Positions 24,312 through 37,319 of a stretch of 64,000 bases of DNA are shown piece after piece. The stretch is from NCBI GenBank assembly GCA_963920665.1, contig OY987265.1, positions 44,707,001 to 44,771,000 on the forward strand. The letters run 5' to 3'. Under the pieces are notes generated by a model. It saw nothing but the letters and a program-made list of their open reading frames with translations, was not told the origin of the DNA and did not search any database. The DNA comes from Straminergon stramineum. Lineage: Eukaryota > Streptophyta > Bryopsida > Hypnales > Calliergonaceae. The translations under genes and the position numbers were made by a program. Each line of letters opens with the position of its first letter. Within the stretch, counting starts at the first letter, position 1.

Positions 24312-25055
24312 AAAATCATAATGACCTCTTTAATATCACATATTCAGACTATGTGATATTACAAAAATAGAGTAGGGTTTAGAAATGGTTGTTGAGATGA
24401 AGTGATATTAGAGAGGATTGACAAAATGATAATAAAGAGGTGTGATTTTGATTGCTTTTTTTGGCTTCAAATTCCCATCTAAATAGATCAAACTATTAGA
24501 GTGAGACTCAAATTACATTAAAATTATTCAAATGAAGCTCAAATTGCTCAAACAAAGCTCAATATTCAAACAATCAATCTATACTTGAAGTCAAATTTGC
24601 TCAAAGTAAATGTAAAGAAATTTGGGTACTTTGTGGGTATCGTTGAATTCAATTGAATACTTGAACACGACCACTTGATAAAGTTCTTGCCTCACAAACA
24701 ATGGTGACTAAAATTGAAGACTTGAAATGACAAATTTGCAAATTTCAAACACTTTGTGAATACATGAATTGTTGTGGAATCTCAAATTGCTTCAATCCAA
24801 CAAATTTTCTAAATCATATGGTAATAGCAATAGAACATTGAAAGCATGAAAATTCAAATCTCACAAAATCACGAAATTGTGGAAGAGCAATGAAGTTTGA
24901 AGCCAAAAAAAGCAATCAAAATCACACCTCTTTAATATCACTCTGTCAATCCTCTCTAATATCACCTCGCCTCAATGACCACTTCTAAATCCTATTCTAT
25001 TTCTGTAATATCACAAATTCAGAATATGTGATATTAAAGAGGTCATTGTGATTTT
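24312..25055. mobile_element. Foldback element with 160-bp inverted arms
   Basis: The left arm (24312-24471) and right arm (24896-25055) are inverted copies of each other over about 160 bp with roughly 90% identity. The ends read AAAATCATAATGACC and, inverted, GGTCATTGTGATTTT. Each arm has its own smaller palindrome around ATATCACAT...ATGTGATAT. The 424-bp centre has no coding potential. A GAT microsatellite lies just outside the right end (25060-25078). Superfamily is not clear; long arms suggest a Mutator-like or other foldback DNA transposon. Confidence 0.75.
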
Positions 25056-28000
25056 AGTATGATGATGATGATGATGATGTGAGTTAAAAAGTTACGATAC
25101 TTTAAATTCGAAGGGGAAAAATTTATATAATATATAGGTCTATTATAGGTCCATGAAATGCTATATACTCTAATATATATTGAATTAGGCTATGTAAAAA
25201 TATTATATAGTAAGAATTTTTGTTAATAAGTTAGCCTTCATAGATACTTAGGGGCCATACAAAATTTACTTAGTATGGTGTGTGTAGATGTGGATTGATA
25301 GTATAGATGATTAAATGGACATAGTTAAGAAATTTTTTGATAAAGGGTGGTTGATTGAAATTGTGCCGCATTTCTAGTAGTGTATTTATCAAATAAATCA
25401 CGTGTAAATGTAAGACATCGACCACAAGTGGCAAAAATTGTCACTTTGCATGAATAGAGAGGTTTACCTAAGTAGGTTCAACAAATTGAAAAGTGTACAA
25501 CAGAAAAATAGAGTTTATAATCCATTTCACTTCAATCTTTGAAGCCATTTGTATTAAACACACTCATATTGAATGGAATGTTCATTAGATATTTTGAATG
25601 GGGATTCTGAAGTGTTTAATAGTAAACTTGTCATTACAAAATGCCACTTGGTTAATGGCAATTGAATTGAATTGATTGTTGTTGATTTTGTGGTATATTC
25701 CTTATTCGTGTAAGTAGTAGAAGAAAGAGAAAATTTGTGAAGAAGGATAAGGGCGGGAAAAATTGGACACTTGAAATTTATATGTAAGATAGCCCTACTT
25801 AAGAAATCACATGACAATAAATTTATAAAAAACCATAAGGTATTGAAAATATGCCCCTTGTAGCTTTTTATGTAAAAATATGATTAATTTAAATACAATA
25901 ATTAAGGTAAACAACCTAACATCAAATACCTTTTTAACTCAGGTGTATACCTTAAATTACAAGCTTGGGTGATCACTTGAAGTTTGTAGGTTTCATTGTA
26001 GGTCCATAATATCATATATATATTTTTTTATTGTTTTCTAGTTTGTGTTTGAACAAAAGAATGTAAGTTGAAATATTTTTGTATCTAGAGTAAACTTGTC
26101 ATTTACTACACACATCCAAAAACCTCACAACAATTGTTGCCATTTACCATACACTAACTCCATGATGCAACTACCAATTCAATTGCTATGGGAATAAAAT
26201 TTTGTATCACTGCCTAATGACCGCATACTATGCGGTGAAGTATTGCAAAGAATTTTTAACTGGATTTTAGCTTCATTGTCTTTAGATTGCAAAATTTTTT
26301 TAGGAAGAAATCTTTTTGTAGTCTGTTTTTTGAAGGTGAATCTTAACATGACATTAATGATTTCACCAAATTTCAAAACATGCAAGTCTCTATATTTATG
26401 TGGAGAAGGGTTTGAATTTAGTTTATGCGGTGACTGGCAAGTTTACTATAATGGCAACGTTGTTGATTGTTAAATGTACAACTAATATTGGAAATTTTAG
26501 GTGTTGATGAAGGTTGAAATTGTAGAGGTGTGTCTGGTTCTTATAGGTTTGGTTGTGAGAATTATTTGTGGTTGTGTATCCCATCCGTGAATTCTAGTTT
26601 ATTAATAAAACCTTGGTATTTAGTGGTTTTCAAATTGATGAAGTCTAGTGAAAGTTGGTCCTTGCAATATGATAATTCAATGAATTGAATTTTATGATTG
26701 AGGGATTGAGTGGTTTGAGGATTTTGTTTGTAAATAATGTTGAGGATATAAAGAATGTCCAGGGAGAGTTTGGTATCACAATGACAATTTTTAATAGATG
26801 GGCATGTGCTGAAGGGTGTACCAAGGAGGGATGGTGTGTTCTAGAGGGTTATGATTGAAGTTGCTAGCATTTATAAGAGTTGTGGTTGTCTGAGAGAGCA
26901 AAAGGTTGAGTAACTCTTGAACTACTTTATTGTGTCTTTGAATGCAAAGCACTTTCATTTGTGGGTGGGTGCACCATAGTAATACATGTAGCCATATGTT
27001 TGGTTGTTACAGATTGAATAGGTGGCATAAATTGGATGGTTATTATATAGACTAGAAAAGTTGTCTTTGAACTTGTGCCATAAATTCTCTGTTTTGAACC
27101 CTAGTAGATGTGTTATTTGAGCATTTGATGTAGAGGTATTTTTCCATAATTTATTAAATAGCATATTCTCTATGTTTTAATTGTCATTCAATCTATTATT
27201 AATGATTTCAAATCGTTGAGTGATTAATTTTATAGAAGTATTTGTTTTTATTTTTGGATGATTGCAAAAAACACTTGTCCTATTTCTTGTCCCCTTGGCC
27301 TCAAACAAATGGTTTTTTGCTCATAGCTTTTGCATTGTATGTCAGTTCTACATGAAATTTGAAATGAAAGTACATATAGATTTTAAAAGTTGTAGACATT
27401 GAGAAATTTTTTCATTAAATTTTTTTTCCTAATTTGAAATAACCCCTGATTGGATGTCTATCTTCACCATTTTGAGGTTTTTTAGTACTATTTTTGACCC
27501 AAAAATGCAAATTTGAAGCTCAAAATTGGTATGCCAAGACTTCAACTAATGTTATGCAATATCACAAAGAGATTTTCTAAATATAGTAAATTCTCCACCT
27601 TTCGCATGTGCTCAAAGTGCACTACCTTTGTACGAGTACATAGAACACAATTTTTTTCCAAAGATGAAAATGGTTGAGAAGGAGCATCTTCATGTTGGAA
27701 AAAATTGATTTTTTGATTTTTGAATTTTTGAATATTTTTTCTATTTTCTAAAAATCAAACATCAAAGTGTCCATATTATTGGCATTTTTCATCATGGATT
27801 TTTGTGCATAACTTTTAGAGATAAAATTTTCTAGCTCTAAATTTTTAGAGACATACTATTCTTAATTATTTACAAATTATCCATATTTTATTTCATTCAA
27901 ATTTTTTTTATTCCAATATGTCATAGCACTCCAATATGAAGGCCATTTGGAGCCCCAAATGGCAATTGTTTCTTGCAACAACCCTTTTCTAAGTAGGTAA

Positions 28001-28171
28001 ATTGTAGAAAGTGGATGGATCTTTTCTAAGGTATATGTTATGGTGAGGTCTAGTCATCTTTGTAAAGATAGTAGGAGTGGATGTGCGTATTTGTAGTCTA
28101 TACCAAAGAGACAAACTAGTTAGCTTACCACATACTTAGAAGAGTAAATTAACATGCAATGGTGCTAGTAT
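25056..28171. other. AT-rich intergenic DNA
   Basis: No gene supported. A 15-bp palindrome (CCGCATA C TATGCGG, 26221-26235) is the only sharp local structure. Open frames such as 26243-26473 and 26955-27164 are short and without domains. Confidence 0.5.
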
Positions 28172-28390
28172 GTGAGCCCAAGAATGTGAGCTTGTGAGCA
28201 TTGAGCCTACATTATAGGTACCTATAATATATATACTACACACTATATAAAGTGTATGTATCATAAATACCTATAATACCAGTATTTGTAACATATATAT
28301 TCTATGATTATAGACGTTTTCTATAGTATAGACACCTATAACATAGGTGTGTAGTATTTTAGGCTCATGGGCTCACACTCCTATGCTCAC
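28172..28390. mobile_element. MITE with GTGAGC ends, copy 2
   Basis: The left end is GTGAGCCCAAGAATGTGAGC. The right end reverse-complements to GTGAGCATAGGAGTGTGAGC. The interior is built of short TATTATAGGT/ACCTATAAT words. Related to 6866-7039. Non-coding. Confidence 0.5.
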
Positions 28391-28987
28391 CTAATAGCAA
28401 CCTTCATAGGGGAAGATAGGAGAGCCTCTCATAATTCAAACACTAACATATTTTGTATTGAATTTGATTTTTTATAAAAGGTATGAACACCCATCATCTT
28501 TTTTAAAATATCAATACTCCAAATATTTGTGCGTAATTGTGAAGAAAGTCATTGTAAATCACCAATTGAAGAAGCCATGAGAAGGCATTGAGCATTGTGT
28601 ATCATTCCAGGAATCCACTATATTTTTGTATATTCATTATATTCTTTTCAACATGTGTTGAGTTTGATGTAAGGTGGGCCTATAATCAATTATTGGTGCT
28701 TTCTAAGATGGTTTGGAATCTGAAAGTGAAGATCTCGCAATATTTGGGCTAAAATTCTCTAAGTTCATTTCAAATTGCCTTTTTCTTCTACCAAATAAAT
28801 AAAAAAGCTTTTTCATTCAAATTCTACCAAACTTTTTGAAAAGGAAAGGAGGTTTTCTATAAAAGAACATGTGAGGAAATTTGAGGAGGACCTTGTTTGA
28901 AAAAAAAGCCTGGACTACAAGGATAGAGACCTACTTCCTTCCATATTGACACTGAATATATTTGACATCCATACCTTTAGTGAGGCT
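28391..28987. other. Intergenic, nothing recognised
   Basis: AT-rich DNA between two repeats. No gene, no clear repeat ends. Confidence 0.5.
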
Positions 28988-29205
28988 GTTTGTTTGTTAC
29001 GTTGAGATCTCCCAAACTGTGCATTCCGCAGCCAAGTGCTTGGTACTATTGGAAAGCCCTTGGCAAGGAGGGGTGCAGGGGCTTTGCTTCGTGGTGTTTG
29101 GGCCTACAATGTGGAAGTTATTTAATTTCAAAGTTTTTATGAACAAAAAAATTAGAAAAATATTTTTTACTTTAATTTTGACTGTGGCAATGGCATAGGG
29201 CGCAC
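28988..29205 (+). repeat. Dispersed 220-bp repeat R1, copy 1
   Basis: A block with conserved core GGAAAGCCCTTGGCAAGGAG, then GTTATTTAATTT...AAGTTTTTATGAA and an A/T-rich tract, ending GTGGCAATGGCATAGG. It recurs at 31455-31665 (same strand) and inverted at 42545-42790 and 58385-58615. The GC-rich core is unusual for this intergenic DNA. I cannot assign it to a SINE, LINE end or LTR. The open frame over it (28962-29198) is incidental. Confidence 0.6.
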
Positions 29206-29568
29206 TAGTGTATTCTATGTGTGCTTTTCATTCACACAAGATCACATGCAGTCCTACAATACAAAAATTGATGTAGTCAAACAGAGTCTCCATACACTCT
29301 CCGTAACTGCAACTCTAATTTGGAAAGCTGGTTGCAATGTTGCAACTCATTGTTTATCCAAGGAACAAAGCCTATTGTTTGTGAGCTCTGCAGAAAAGGA
29401 GAAGTGAGGATTTTCATTGGCAAAAGACATATCTATGGACATTGAATGGGAGGAAGTTTGAGTAGGACTTTGATTTCAAAATCGAACAAATGCTACATGA
29501 AATTTTTTTCTGCATAGCTCGTTGCTAGTTGTGTGTTCACCAATTATTCACTTTTGGTGAATATACTC

Positions 29569-29884
29569 TAAGGTAGAAGGTCTATAAAGTATTTTGGCTC
29601 TAAAAGCATCCTCCAACATAAAAGTGTATTTTTCTTTCTCATTACACCAATAGTGTACAAATAATCTACATTTTAGGAGGTAGACGCTTTTTGTGACCAC
29701 TATGTTTCAACTTTAAAAATTCACAAGTGATTCACAAAGCTCCAAAAAATGTGAAATGACATGGGGTTGGATGCCAATTCTTTTCGTCTTTCAAGAAAAT
29801 TTTACTAAGAAATACTTCAAAAAGTCTAACCTCCCAAATGAATTATTAGCTCTTAAATGGGTGCTTTATGGACCTCCTACCTTA
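29569..29884. mobile_element. Foldback MITE, TAAGGTAG family, copy 3
   Basis: TAAGGTAGAAGGTCTATAAA at the left, and the inverse ending TTTATGGACCTCCTACCTTA at the right. Arms of about 45 bp, imperfect. Same ends as 694-1110 and 2734-2996. Confidence 0.65.
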
Positions 29885-31454
29885 TAGGGGATGCTTTGTG
29901 TTGGAGAATGCTAGCACCTACTTCAAGGAGGTGGCTTTGGATTGTTGAGTCTATACTATAGCTCTTGTACCATAATTGCTTGTGATTGTCAAAATAGGAA
30001 ATTGATTTAGTAGATGACTTGATTGAATCCGATAAAGGTGAAAAATAGACTCTACAAAGACAAATGAGGCCTCAAGAAGATTGTGAAATTCGAACAATGT
30101 GATGTCAACTACTAGAACTTTTTTTTTCGAAAACAAAAAATGGAAATGTTGAAGTTTTATAATTCTAGTCCTGGTTGGCCAAAATTTGACCATCTAGGAT
30201 TGCGAATTTTTATTTTAATCAATAGATGAAAGCATAGTTGGCCTAAATCTAGCAGCCTTCTTGAGGCCTCATTTTTCTTGTCATGTATTACAAGAAGAAT
30301 AGAACCTCTAAAAAGTTGCAAAACTGGACCAACAATGATGTTTTTGAATAGACTTAAAAAAAATTTATAATCTATAAATTGCAATCCTTGTTAGCTAGCA
30401 AGGACTTCAATTTTATATTTTGAAAAAAAATTATTTTTATTTATTTTTCATTTTTTATTTGTAGAAGGTGACATTAGTGCTAAATTAGATCTGGTGGCTT
30501 TCTTTAGTTCTTGTAATCAATCATACATCCATTGCCATATTAGTTAGCAACTTCTCATGATTATATTTCAAGAACTTGTCACTTTTCAAGACATTGGTTG
30601 CAACCACATTGGAATCTCAAATTTATACTAAGGTAATTGCATCTAATTGAGACCTATTTGCCAAATCATCCTGTATAGGTTTTTGCCTAAAATGTAGAGT
30701 TTCCATACATGAGCTAAGGGTTAGTTTTAGTCTTTTAGATACATCTCTTTTGAACTCTTTAAGAAATTCATAATTTCTTCATATAGGGTTCAAAAATTAC
30801 ATTATAAGAGAATAATAATAGAATCCCTTTTTGATTACCAATAAGATATAAGAACAACTTTTATAGTTTAATAATAGGAACTACACTCAAATAGTTACCC
30901 GAGCACATTCAGGTGGTGTTACTTGAGTTTCAAAATGCTAGTTTTGAATGTCACAATTTTGGCACTTTGGAGCAAATTATTATAATCCACATGACTATAT
31001 CTCCCAAAAATTTATGTGAAACCCTAAAGGACCAAGGCACATTTAAAGCAGAAATTGTGAAAAAATGTCATTTTTAAGGGCAATAAGTAAAAATGATTTT
31101 TTTTAAATTTAAAAAAAAAAATTCAACTATACAAATTTGTACTAGACTTATGTGGGAATTTGTGGAAAAATTTCAAAAACTTTGACAACAAGGATTGAAA
31201 GATAAATACTATTAAAGTTAGAAAAAAAATTCCAACTTAACAAACCCAAATATGCATTTAGTTGCTAGATTTTCATACTTTTATATCCTATGTTATTCTT
31301 CAATGTTTACTTTCTATTGTTTTACATTACATTCAACTTTTCCTTTATCTTTCTTTTAGTTCTTATTGTAATAACCACTTATATTTTTTTTTATCTATCC
31401 ATATCTTATACCGTAAATGAGTTTGTGTACTTGTTTGTTTTATTTACTTGTTTT
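29885..31454. other. AT-rich intergenic DNA
   Basis: No gene seen. A short inverted pair around AATGAGGCCTCAAGAAG (about 30063-30080 and 30256-30272) may be a decayed foldback. A TTAA-family-like left end (ACCCTAAAGGACCAAGGC) lies at about 31022. Confidence 0.45.
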
Positions 31455-31665
31455 AATTGTAACAGTGAGGTCTCCTAGATTGTGTGTTACCCAATCACAT
31501 TGTTGGTATTGTTGGAAAGCTCTTTGCAAGAAAGGGTGCATGGGCTTTGTTTTGTGGTGTTTGAATAGGCTATTATAAGAAAGGTACTGAATTTTGAAGT
31601 TTTTATAAATTGAAAATTTTTAAAATTAATTTTAGTTTTATTTTGGTTGTGACAATGGCATAGGG
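31455..31665 (+). repeat. Dispersed 220-bp repeat R1, copy 2
   Basis: Shares with 28988-29205 the core GTTGGAAAGCTCTTTGCAAG, GGGTGCATGGGCTTTG and the end GTGACAATGGCATAGGG. More diverged than copies 1 and 3. Confidence 0.55.
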
Positions 31666-32639
31666 ATCCCAAGCACAATTTTCACTTGGAATCATGGTTT
31701 TTAGGGTCACATCATGTTTGTATGGATGGCCAATTGACAAAACATCATGATTCCATCCTAACATTTGTCATGATCTTGAATATATTGACGGCTCATTCTT
31801 CAGATATATTCAAGATATTGAATATATTGACAATCCATTTGTTAGCTAGATGGCTTGCCCATCGATGGAACAAATATACTCTTTAGGTTGATGAACAAAC
31901 TGTTCAAAAAGAATGTCTATGGTGAATTCTAATACATCAAGACATGTCCCCACTAACACTAACGAATATCCTAATAGGAAAAGCTAGCGTCACATCAACA
32001 TAGAACCTTGCTTGGGATAAAATCACCAATCACAAAAATCCAAATAGACCTCAACAACTTCTCTAGAAAAATTCAACTAGATAAAATTGATTAGAAAGAC
32101 TCAATTTAGACACTAGCCTAAAATGGAGCCTAAAGTAAATCATTCATTGAAATAACAACATACATACATTACACTAATTATAGATGTAGAAGTCATGTTT
32201 TTTAAAGAAAAAAACTAACTTCAAATTAAAAGTGCATCAAGAATAACTTCAATAAATTTTTTGTAACAATCATTAATAGAATACAATCAATTTGAAATCT
32301 AAACCTCTCCAAGATCTAAAATATGTTGAAAATGAAAGTATGATTTGAAATCTTGTTTCGAAGTGGTAAGTGAATGAGAGATGAGAACGTTGTCGAGTGG
32401 AGAGGCCTTGCCTTGGGAAAATGCAGGGCTTCTAGCTGCAACTAGATGTGGCCCAAATAATAGAAGATCTTGTGGTTATATAAAATCACAAACATAATAA
32501 TAAACCCCCGGATGATGTCATATGAATCAAAATATTGTCACATCTCCATGTACCCTTCAAAATATGTCATGGAGTCTTGATATACATCATATGTAGTAAA
32601 AAATTGTAGAAAGAAAGCCATATCCTCCATAAACTCCCC

Positions 32640-33560
32640 TTGGAGAAGTATTTGATAGAAGAATGAGTGCCACATCTTCTCTACAACTCCAAACTAAGAG
32701 TGTAATATGTCCCTAAAAAGCTAACAAAAAGTTCTACAAACTCTCTAAAATTCACTCAAAATTAAGCTACTATCCAACTTTTATGGTTGGTTAAAGTTCA
32801 CCCTTCCCAACTCAAAGGTAGCTCACTTATACTTCACTCCCAAGCATATAACTTTCACATACTACCTCCAAACCAAAAAAATAAACCCATTTTGAAAAGC
32901 TAACATGAATATCTACAATTTCTTTAAGTTTTATTCAAATCTAAAGTATTGTCTACCTTTTATAGCTTTTCAAAGTTCACTCTCTTGAAACCTCGAAAGT
33001 ATCTCTTCACCCTTTCACTCTTAAGCCCACAACTTTCACGTAATACCTCCAAACTAAGAAAATAAATCCATTTTGGAAAGCTAACATAAATATCTACAAG
33101 CTCCTTAAGTTTCACTCAAATATAAAGTACTTTCCACCTTTCATAGCCTTTCAAAGTTCACTCTCTTGAAACCCCGAAAGTATTTTTTCACCCTTTTATT
33201 CTCAAGCCCACAACTTTCACATAATACCTCCAAACCAAGAAAATAAATCCATTTTGAAAATCTAACATAACTTTCTACAACCTCCTCAAGTTTTTCTCAA
33301 ATATAAAGTATTGTCCACCTTTCATAGACTACCAAAACTCACTCTCTCGAAAGTTTGAGGCAGCTCCAAAACATTTCATTCCAAAACATTTCATTCCAAA
33401 ACTCATAACTTACATATACTAACTCCAAACTTAGTGAGTGATAGTTTTTTGGAAACACAAAAATAAGATACATAAGCTCTCAAAATTTCATTATCAAATT
33501 CTCCATGTACAGTGTGCAATGCCCTCTTAAAGTGATGGGTTCCCCTAAGCAAACAAAAAG
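32640..33560. repeat. Tandem array, unit about 180 bp, 4-5 units
   Basis: Recurring words CAAAGTTCACTCTCTTGAAAC, CCACAACTTTCAC, ACCTCCAAACC and GCTAACAT return every 170-195 nt; for example AAAGTTCAC-type anchors at 32793, 32972, 33153 and 33333. Units differ by substitutions and small indels. The same unit type is found at 38820-39290. Confidence 0.7.
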
Positions 33561-34070
33561 GAGGAAGAAGATGACCCTCCACCTCCACCTCCATGCCATC
33601 CACCTAAGCTAGTGGATTTTGGCCACTAAGATGCCACATGGGTCATAATACATCCATAGGCCACCTCTTAACCTCGATAAGTCTATCCACATCATCTACG
33701 TGAACTTCTAATCCATTAAAAAAACCAAAGAAAAGGTAAAACAAGCTTTACCTTTTTTTTTTACAACTTCAAATAAACAAACTAAAATATTAAAATATTT
33801 TTTAATATAGATATTAAAGAACTAAATGTTTGTCAAATAGAGGTAAAAAAAAAAAGCTTAAGTGGAGTATGATCCCATTTGTTTCTTAAGACTCTAGAAA
33901 AAAAACCCTCCAATTTAACAAACAATTATGTATTTTCACATAATGAACGCATTTACAATGCAACAATGTGATGTGAGGGCAAAGCGTTACTTTTGTTGTC
34001 ATTCTCATTTGGTGAGGGCAGGGTGAGAAAGCAATGTGAGGGACCTCTATTAAGAAAATTTCGTGAATAG

Positions 34071-35581
34071 TTGTGTTATAGAGATCCGTTAATTTCCGGT
34101 CTACCTACTCTAAAACAAAATGATAATGAGTTTTCTATGCGCTATACACTTTTATTTTTAGAAAAACTCATATTCAAGTGGCCTATCATATCATATCAAA
34201 TTTGGCAAGAGTTCAAGACGATACGACAAATTTTTCTAGGTGACATTGATGTCGATCTCAAAAACACCAATGTTCTTAGGGCCTCTTCACACTATGGCCG
34301 TCCAAGTCGAGAAGCTATGGGATTGAGTGGCCAAACTTTGGTGAGAGTCCAAGGAAATGAGCAATAAATAGGCCAAAAAAACTAGGAATTGCAGCCTTCA
34401 GCCGGCCATAGTATGAAGCCTCCAAAGGCCAAAGTCCAAACCTATTCCATTTTTTCGACTTCTAATCCATCCAATTTCTGAAATTTTTACTAAATTGTCA
34501 CCCATGTGACAATTTTTTCAAGCAAAAGGTTAAAAAACATGAGAAAGGAGTCAAAAATGGCCTTGGAAAAATAATTACAGCACATGCTCTCATCATTAAA
34601 CAAGGAATATGAAGGATATAAATGAAATAAAAAGGTGGCATGAAACATTGAAGGGAAGTAGGTTCATAGAATGCAAAGACACAAATAAACAAATAAACAA
34701 GGGAGGGCATTTCTACAAAAACAATCCAATCTAATGGCTCAGATTTTGTCAGATTCTGAAAAAAACTTGACAGACTCTCGATTAGAATTTGGGTCGGCCA
34801 GAAATGGAGATCCAAACTCTAATCGAGAGTCCGTCGCCATGTAGGCATTTAATTGCCATGTAGGTAGACAAGTGGGTGACGGACTTTGGATTGTGCCTCC
34901 TTGTGTGAAGGCTCGAGAGGCCGAACTCTTGGGTTTCTGCAATCTCATTGGCTGAAATTGACGGACTCTCGACCTTGTGCCGTAGTGTAAAGTGGCCCTT
35001 AGTTTATCTAGGGAGTTGAGTAACACTTTTGTATTTCTCTAGCAAGAACTTGTCCAATAGCATCAATGCAAGTCTATGCTTCAAAATACCATTGAAATGA
35101 CATTGTCATTGGAGTTTGTTGGAACAATAGTTGCACTGCAGATCACAAAGAGTTGGAACAATTTCCAAAAGGCCCTGAATTTGAACTTGCTTTTGCCATT
35201 GGAAGTGGACACACTTTGAGGACCGCTATCAAGCCCTTTGCTATCTTCATGTTTGCAATTGGTATGTTCTCTCTTTTTCTCAGAACTAAAATGTTTTTGA
35301 TATTTTCTTTATTAAGGCTACTCATACTATGAATTTTGCATCGTGTTTTCTCTCTCTACGATTTTCTAGAAGGTGAGACGGGACAAGAGGATGAGGTTCT
35401 CTTTACTGAGGATCAAAGCATCATGGAGGACCTGGACATTCATACTGCACCCGTGATTGTTCTTGACGATATTGAGGCTTTGGAATTGGAAGATGTAGAG
35501 AAAGATGGTGCTCATGAAGAGAGGAACTCAATCCAAGAAAGTGAATTTGAGAATGCAAATCAAAAGCAAAGACAAGTATAG
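34071..35581 (+). pseudogene. Possible gene relic split by a MITE, function unknown
   Basis: Three pieces on the plus strand look more coding-like than their surroundings: 34071-34275, about 35135-35270 (in one frame FPKGPEFELAFAIGSGHTL and TAIKPFAIFMFAIG, possibly a membrane segment) and 35363-35581, an acidic stretch of Glu/Asp-rich residues ending in TAG. The MITE at 34279-34998 sits between the first two. Stops and frame changes separate the pieces. I do not recognise the family. It could also be several chance frames. Confidence 0.25.
34279..34998. mobile_element. PIF/Harbinger (Tourist)-like MITE with TTA duplication
   Basis: Ends are GGGCCTCTTCACACTATGGC and, inverted, GGGCCACTTTACACTACGGC. 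The flanks are TTA on both sides (34276-34278, 34999-35001), the 3-bp target of PIF/Harbinger elements. 720 bp, non-coding. An internal hairpin lies at about 34765-34833, where GACTCTCGATTAGAATTTGG is followed by its inverse CCAAACTCTAATCGAGAGTC. The open frames inside are palindrome by-products. Confidence 0.75.
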
Positions 35582-35699
35582 CGGGGACTAGAAAGGCTAA
35601 TTGTTAGCAACACAATTAGGCGGTGACGTCTAGTGTAGACGGAAATGTCCTTGTTTGGGCATGGACTTAGATGGGTGGTAATTTACTATGCCAAGGCAT

Positions 35700-36370
35700 G
35701 GATGTAGAGAGGCTACAATTTAGTATGCTAGGGTGCAAACGTTTTGGTGTAAGGAGAAACATCCTTAGATAGGGAGAGATGAGGATGGGCACCAATATAA
35801 CATGCATGGATTTGGAAGTTTGAGTGTGAGTGGAAACGTCATTGCATGGGGCTTGAATATGAGTTGGGTATAGAGCAAACTTTGTATGCCTTGGTGGAGA
35901 CACAATTAGGTCAGGTAGAGACACTATTAGACATGTAGGAATGCTATTTGGTTGGGGTGGGACATGGATGCTATTGGACAAGCATAAATGCTATTTGGTC
36001 GGGGTGAGGACACTCTTAGACTGGTGGGAACACTATTTGGTTGAGGCAGGGATGTTGTTTGTTCGGGGCGGGGATGTTGTTTAGTTGGGACAAGGATGCT
36101 ATTGGATATGCGAAGACTTTCTTAGGTCGTGGAGGGGATGCTATTAGATAGGCGGAAATGCTATTCAGTTAGGTTGGGGATGCTATCGGGCATGTAGGAA
36201 TGGTTGGAGTAGAGACGTTGTTCGGCTAGGTTAGGGATGCTATTGGATAAGCAACAATACTTTTTGGTCATAGTAGAGATGCTATTAAACAGGTAGAAAC
36301 ATTGTTTGGTTAGGGAGAGAATATTATTTGGTCAGGATGGAGATGCTATCATGAGGGTGAGGAACACTAT
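35700..36370. repeat. G-rich minisatellite, unit about 33 bp
   Basis: Irregular repeats built on GGGATGCTATTGG and GGAAATGCTATTYGGT, strongly purine-rich on the plus strand. About 20 units, with variable lengths. It follows directly on the acidic open frame at 35363-35581. Confidence 0.7.
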
Positions 36371-36639
36371 CAAGAGGGGCAAGAAACAACAAACTTCAAG
36401 GCAAACCTAGGATTTCCTAGGGCCTTTCACATTAAATTTGGCATAGGAATTCCTTCCAATTCAAAATAGGCTATATTTCTTTACTAACATCTCATATTTG
36501 CATTGCTTTTCAAATTGTCATGTATATGAATATTAAATAATGACATTAAAAATTTGATATAATATGGTTTGTTAACAAGTTGAAGAAAAAAATTCTGATC
36601 TCATAGGCTAAAATAGATTAGGTTGTTTCCTTACAAAGA

Positions 36640-37190
36640 TTTCTCAATTTAATTATTGAATTGGACATGGGGGATTAGGAGGGAGGCACTTGAACCATTT
36701 CTTTTCTATTTCTTTGGAACTCAGAGTTATTTCCTATTTTCTAACAAGGATTTTGCCAATTTAATCATTGAATTGTACATGGTGGATTAGAAGGGAGGTA
36801 CCTCAACTATTTAATTTTGTCCTTTGGAGGAATTGGAGCAAAAGCTTATTTTCTCACAAGCATCATCCAATTTCATTATTCAATTAGGAGAGAAGGGATT
36901 AATAAAGAGGCACTTCAACTCTTTATTTTTTTTCCTTTAGAACAAAAGGTTATTTCCTTGATCACAAGCATTAGCTAATTTAATTGTTGAAATAGGAAAG
37001 ATAGATTCATAGGGAATCACTTCAACCCTTTATTTTTTTCTTTTGGAGCTTAGGATTATTTTTTGATAAGAATTTTCTAATTTAATTGTTAAATTGAATA
37101 CAAGGGATTAGGAAGGAGGCACTTCAACCATTTTTTTTGTTTGGAGCAAAAAGTTATTTTCTTACAAGCATTAGCCAATTTAATTGATGA
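36640..37190. repeat. Tandem array, unit about 105 bp, 5-6 units
   Basis: The word CAATTTAATTATTGAATT-like, followed by GGGATTAGGAGGGAGGCACTT and TTCAACC, returns at about 36647, 36759, 36869, 36977, 37079 and 37177 (spacing 98-112). The related segment at 40725-40790 marks the second block copy. Confidence 0.7.
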
Positions 37191-37319
37191 AAGAGTGTTT
37201 TAGAATTTTAGGATTTAAGATTTAGGTTAGGATTAGGATTAGGGTAAAATAATTGCAAAAAAGAATACAATATTTTAATGATTTTATTGTTGATTTCCTT
37301 TGTGCATTTCTGGATCTTG

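Noticed and set aside
30058..30275. Inverted pair around GAGGCCTCAAGAAG as a foldback element
   Set aside because: Only about 17-25 bp match and no end sequence or target duplication can be placed; GAGGCCTC is itself palindromic.
32640..33560. 180-bp array as a CRISPR array
   Set aside because: Units are degenerate over their whole length with no short conserved repeat and unique spacers, and the DNA is plant nuclear.
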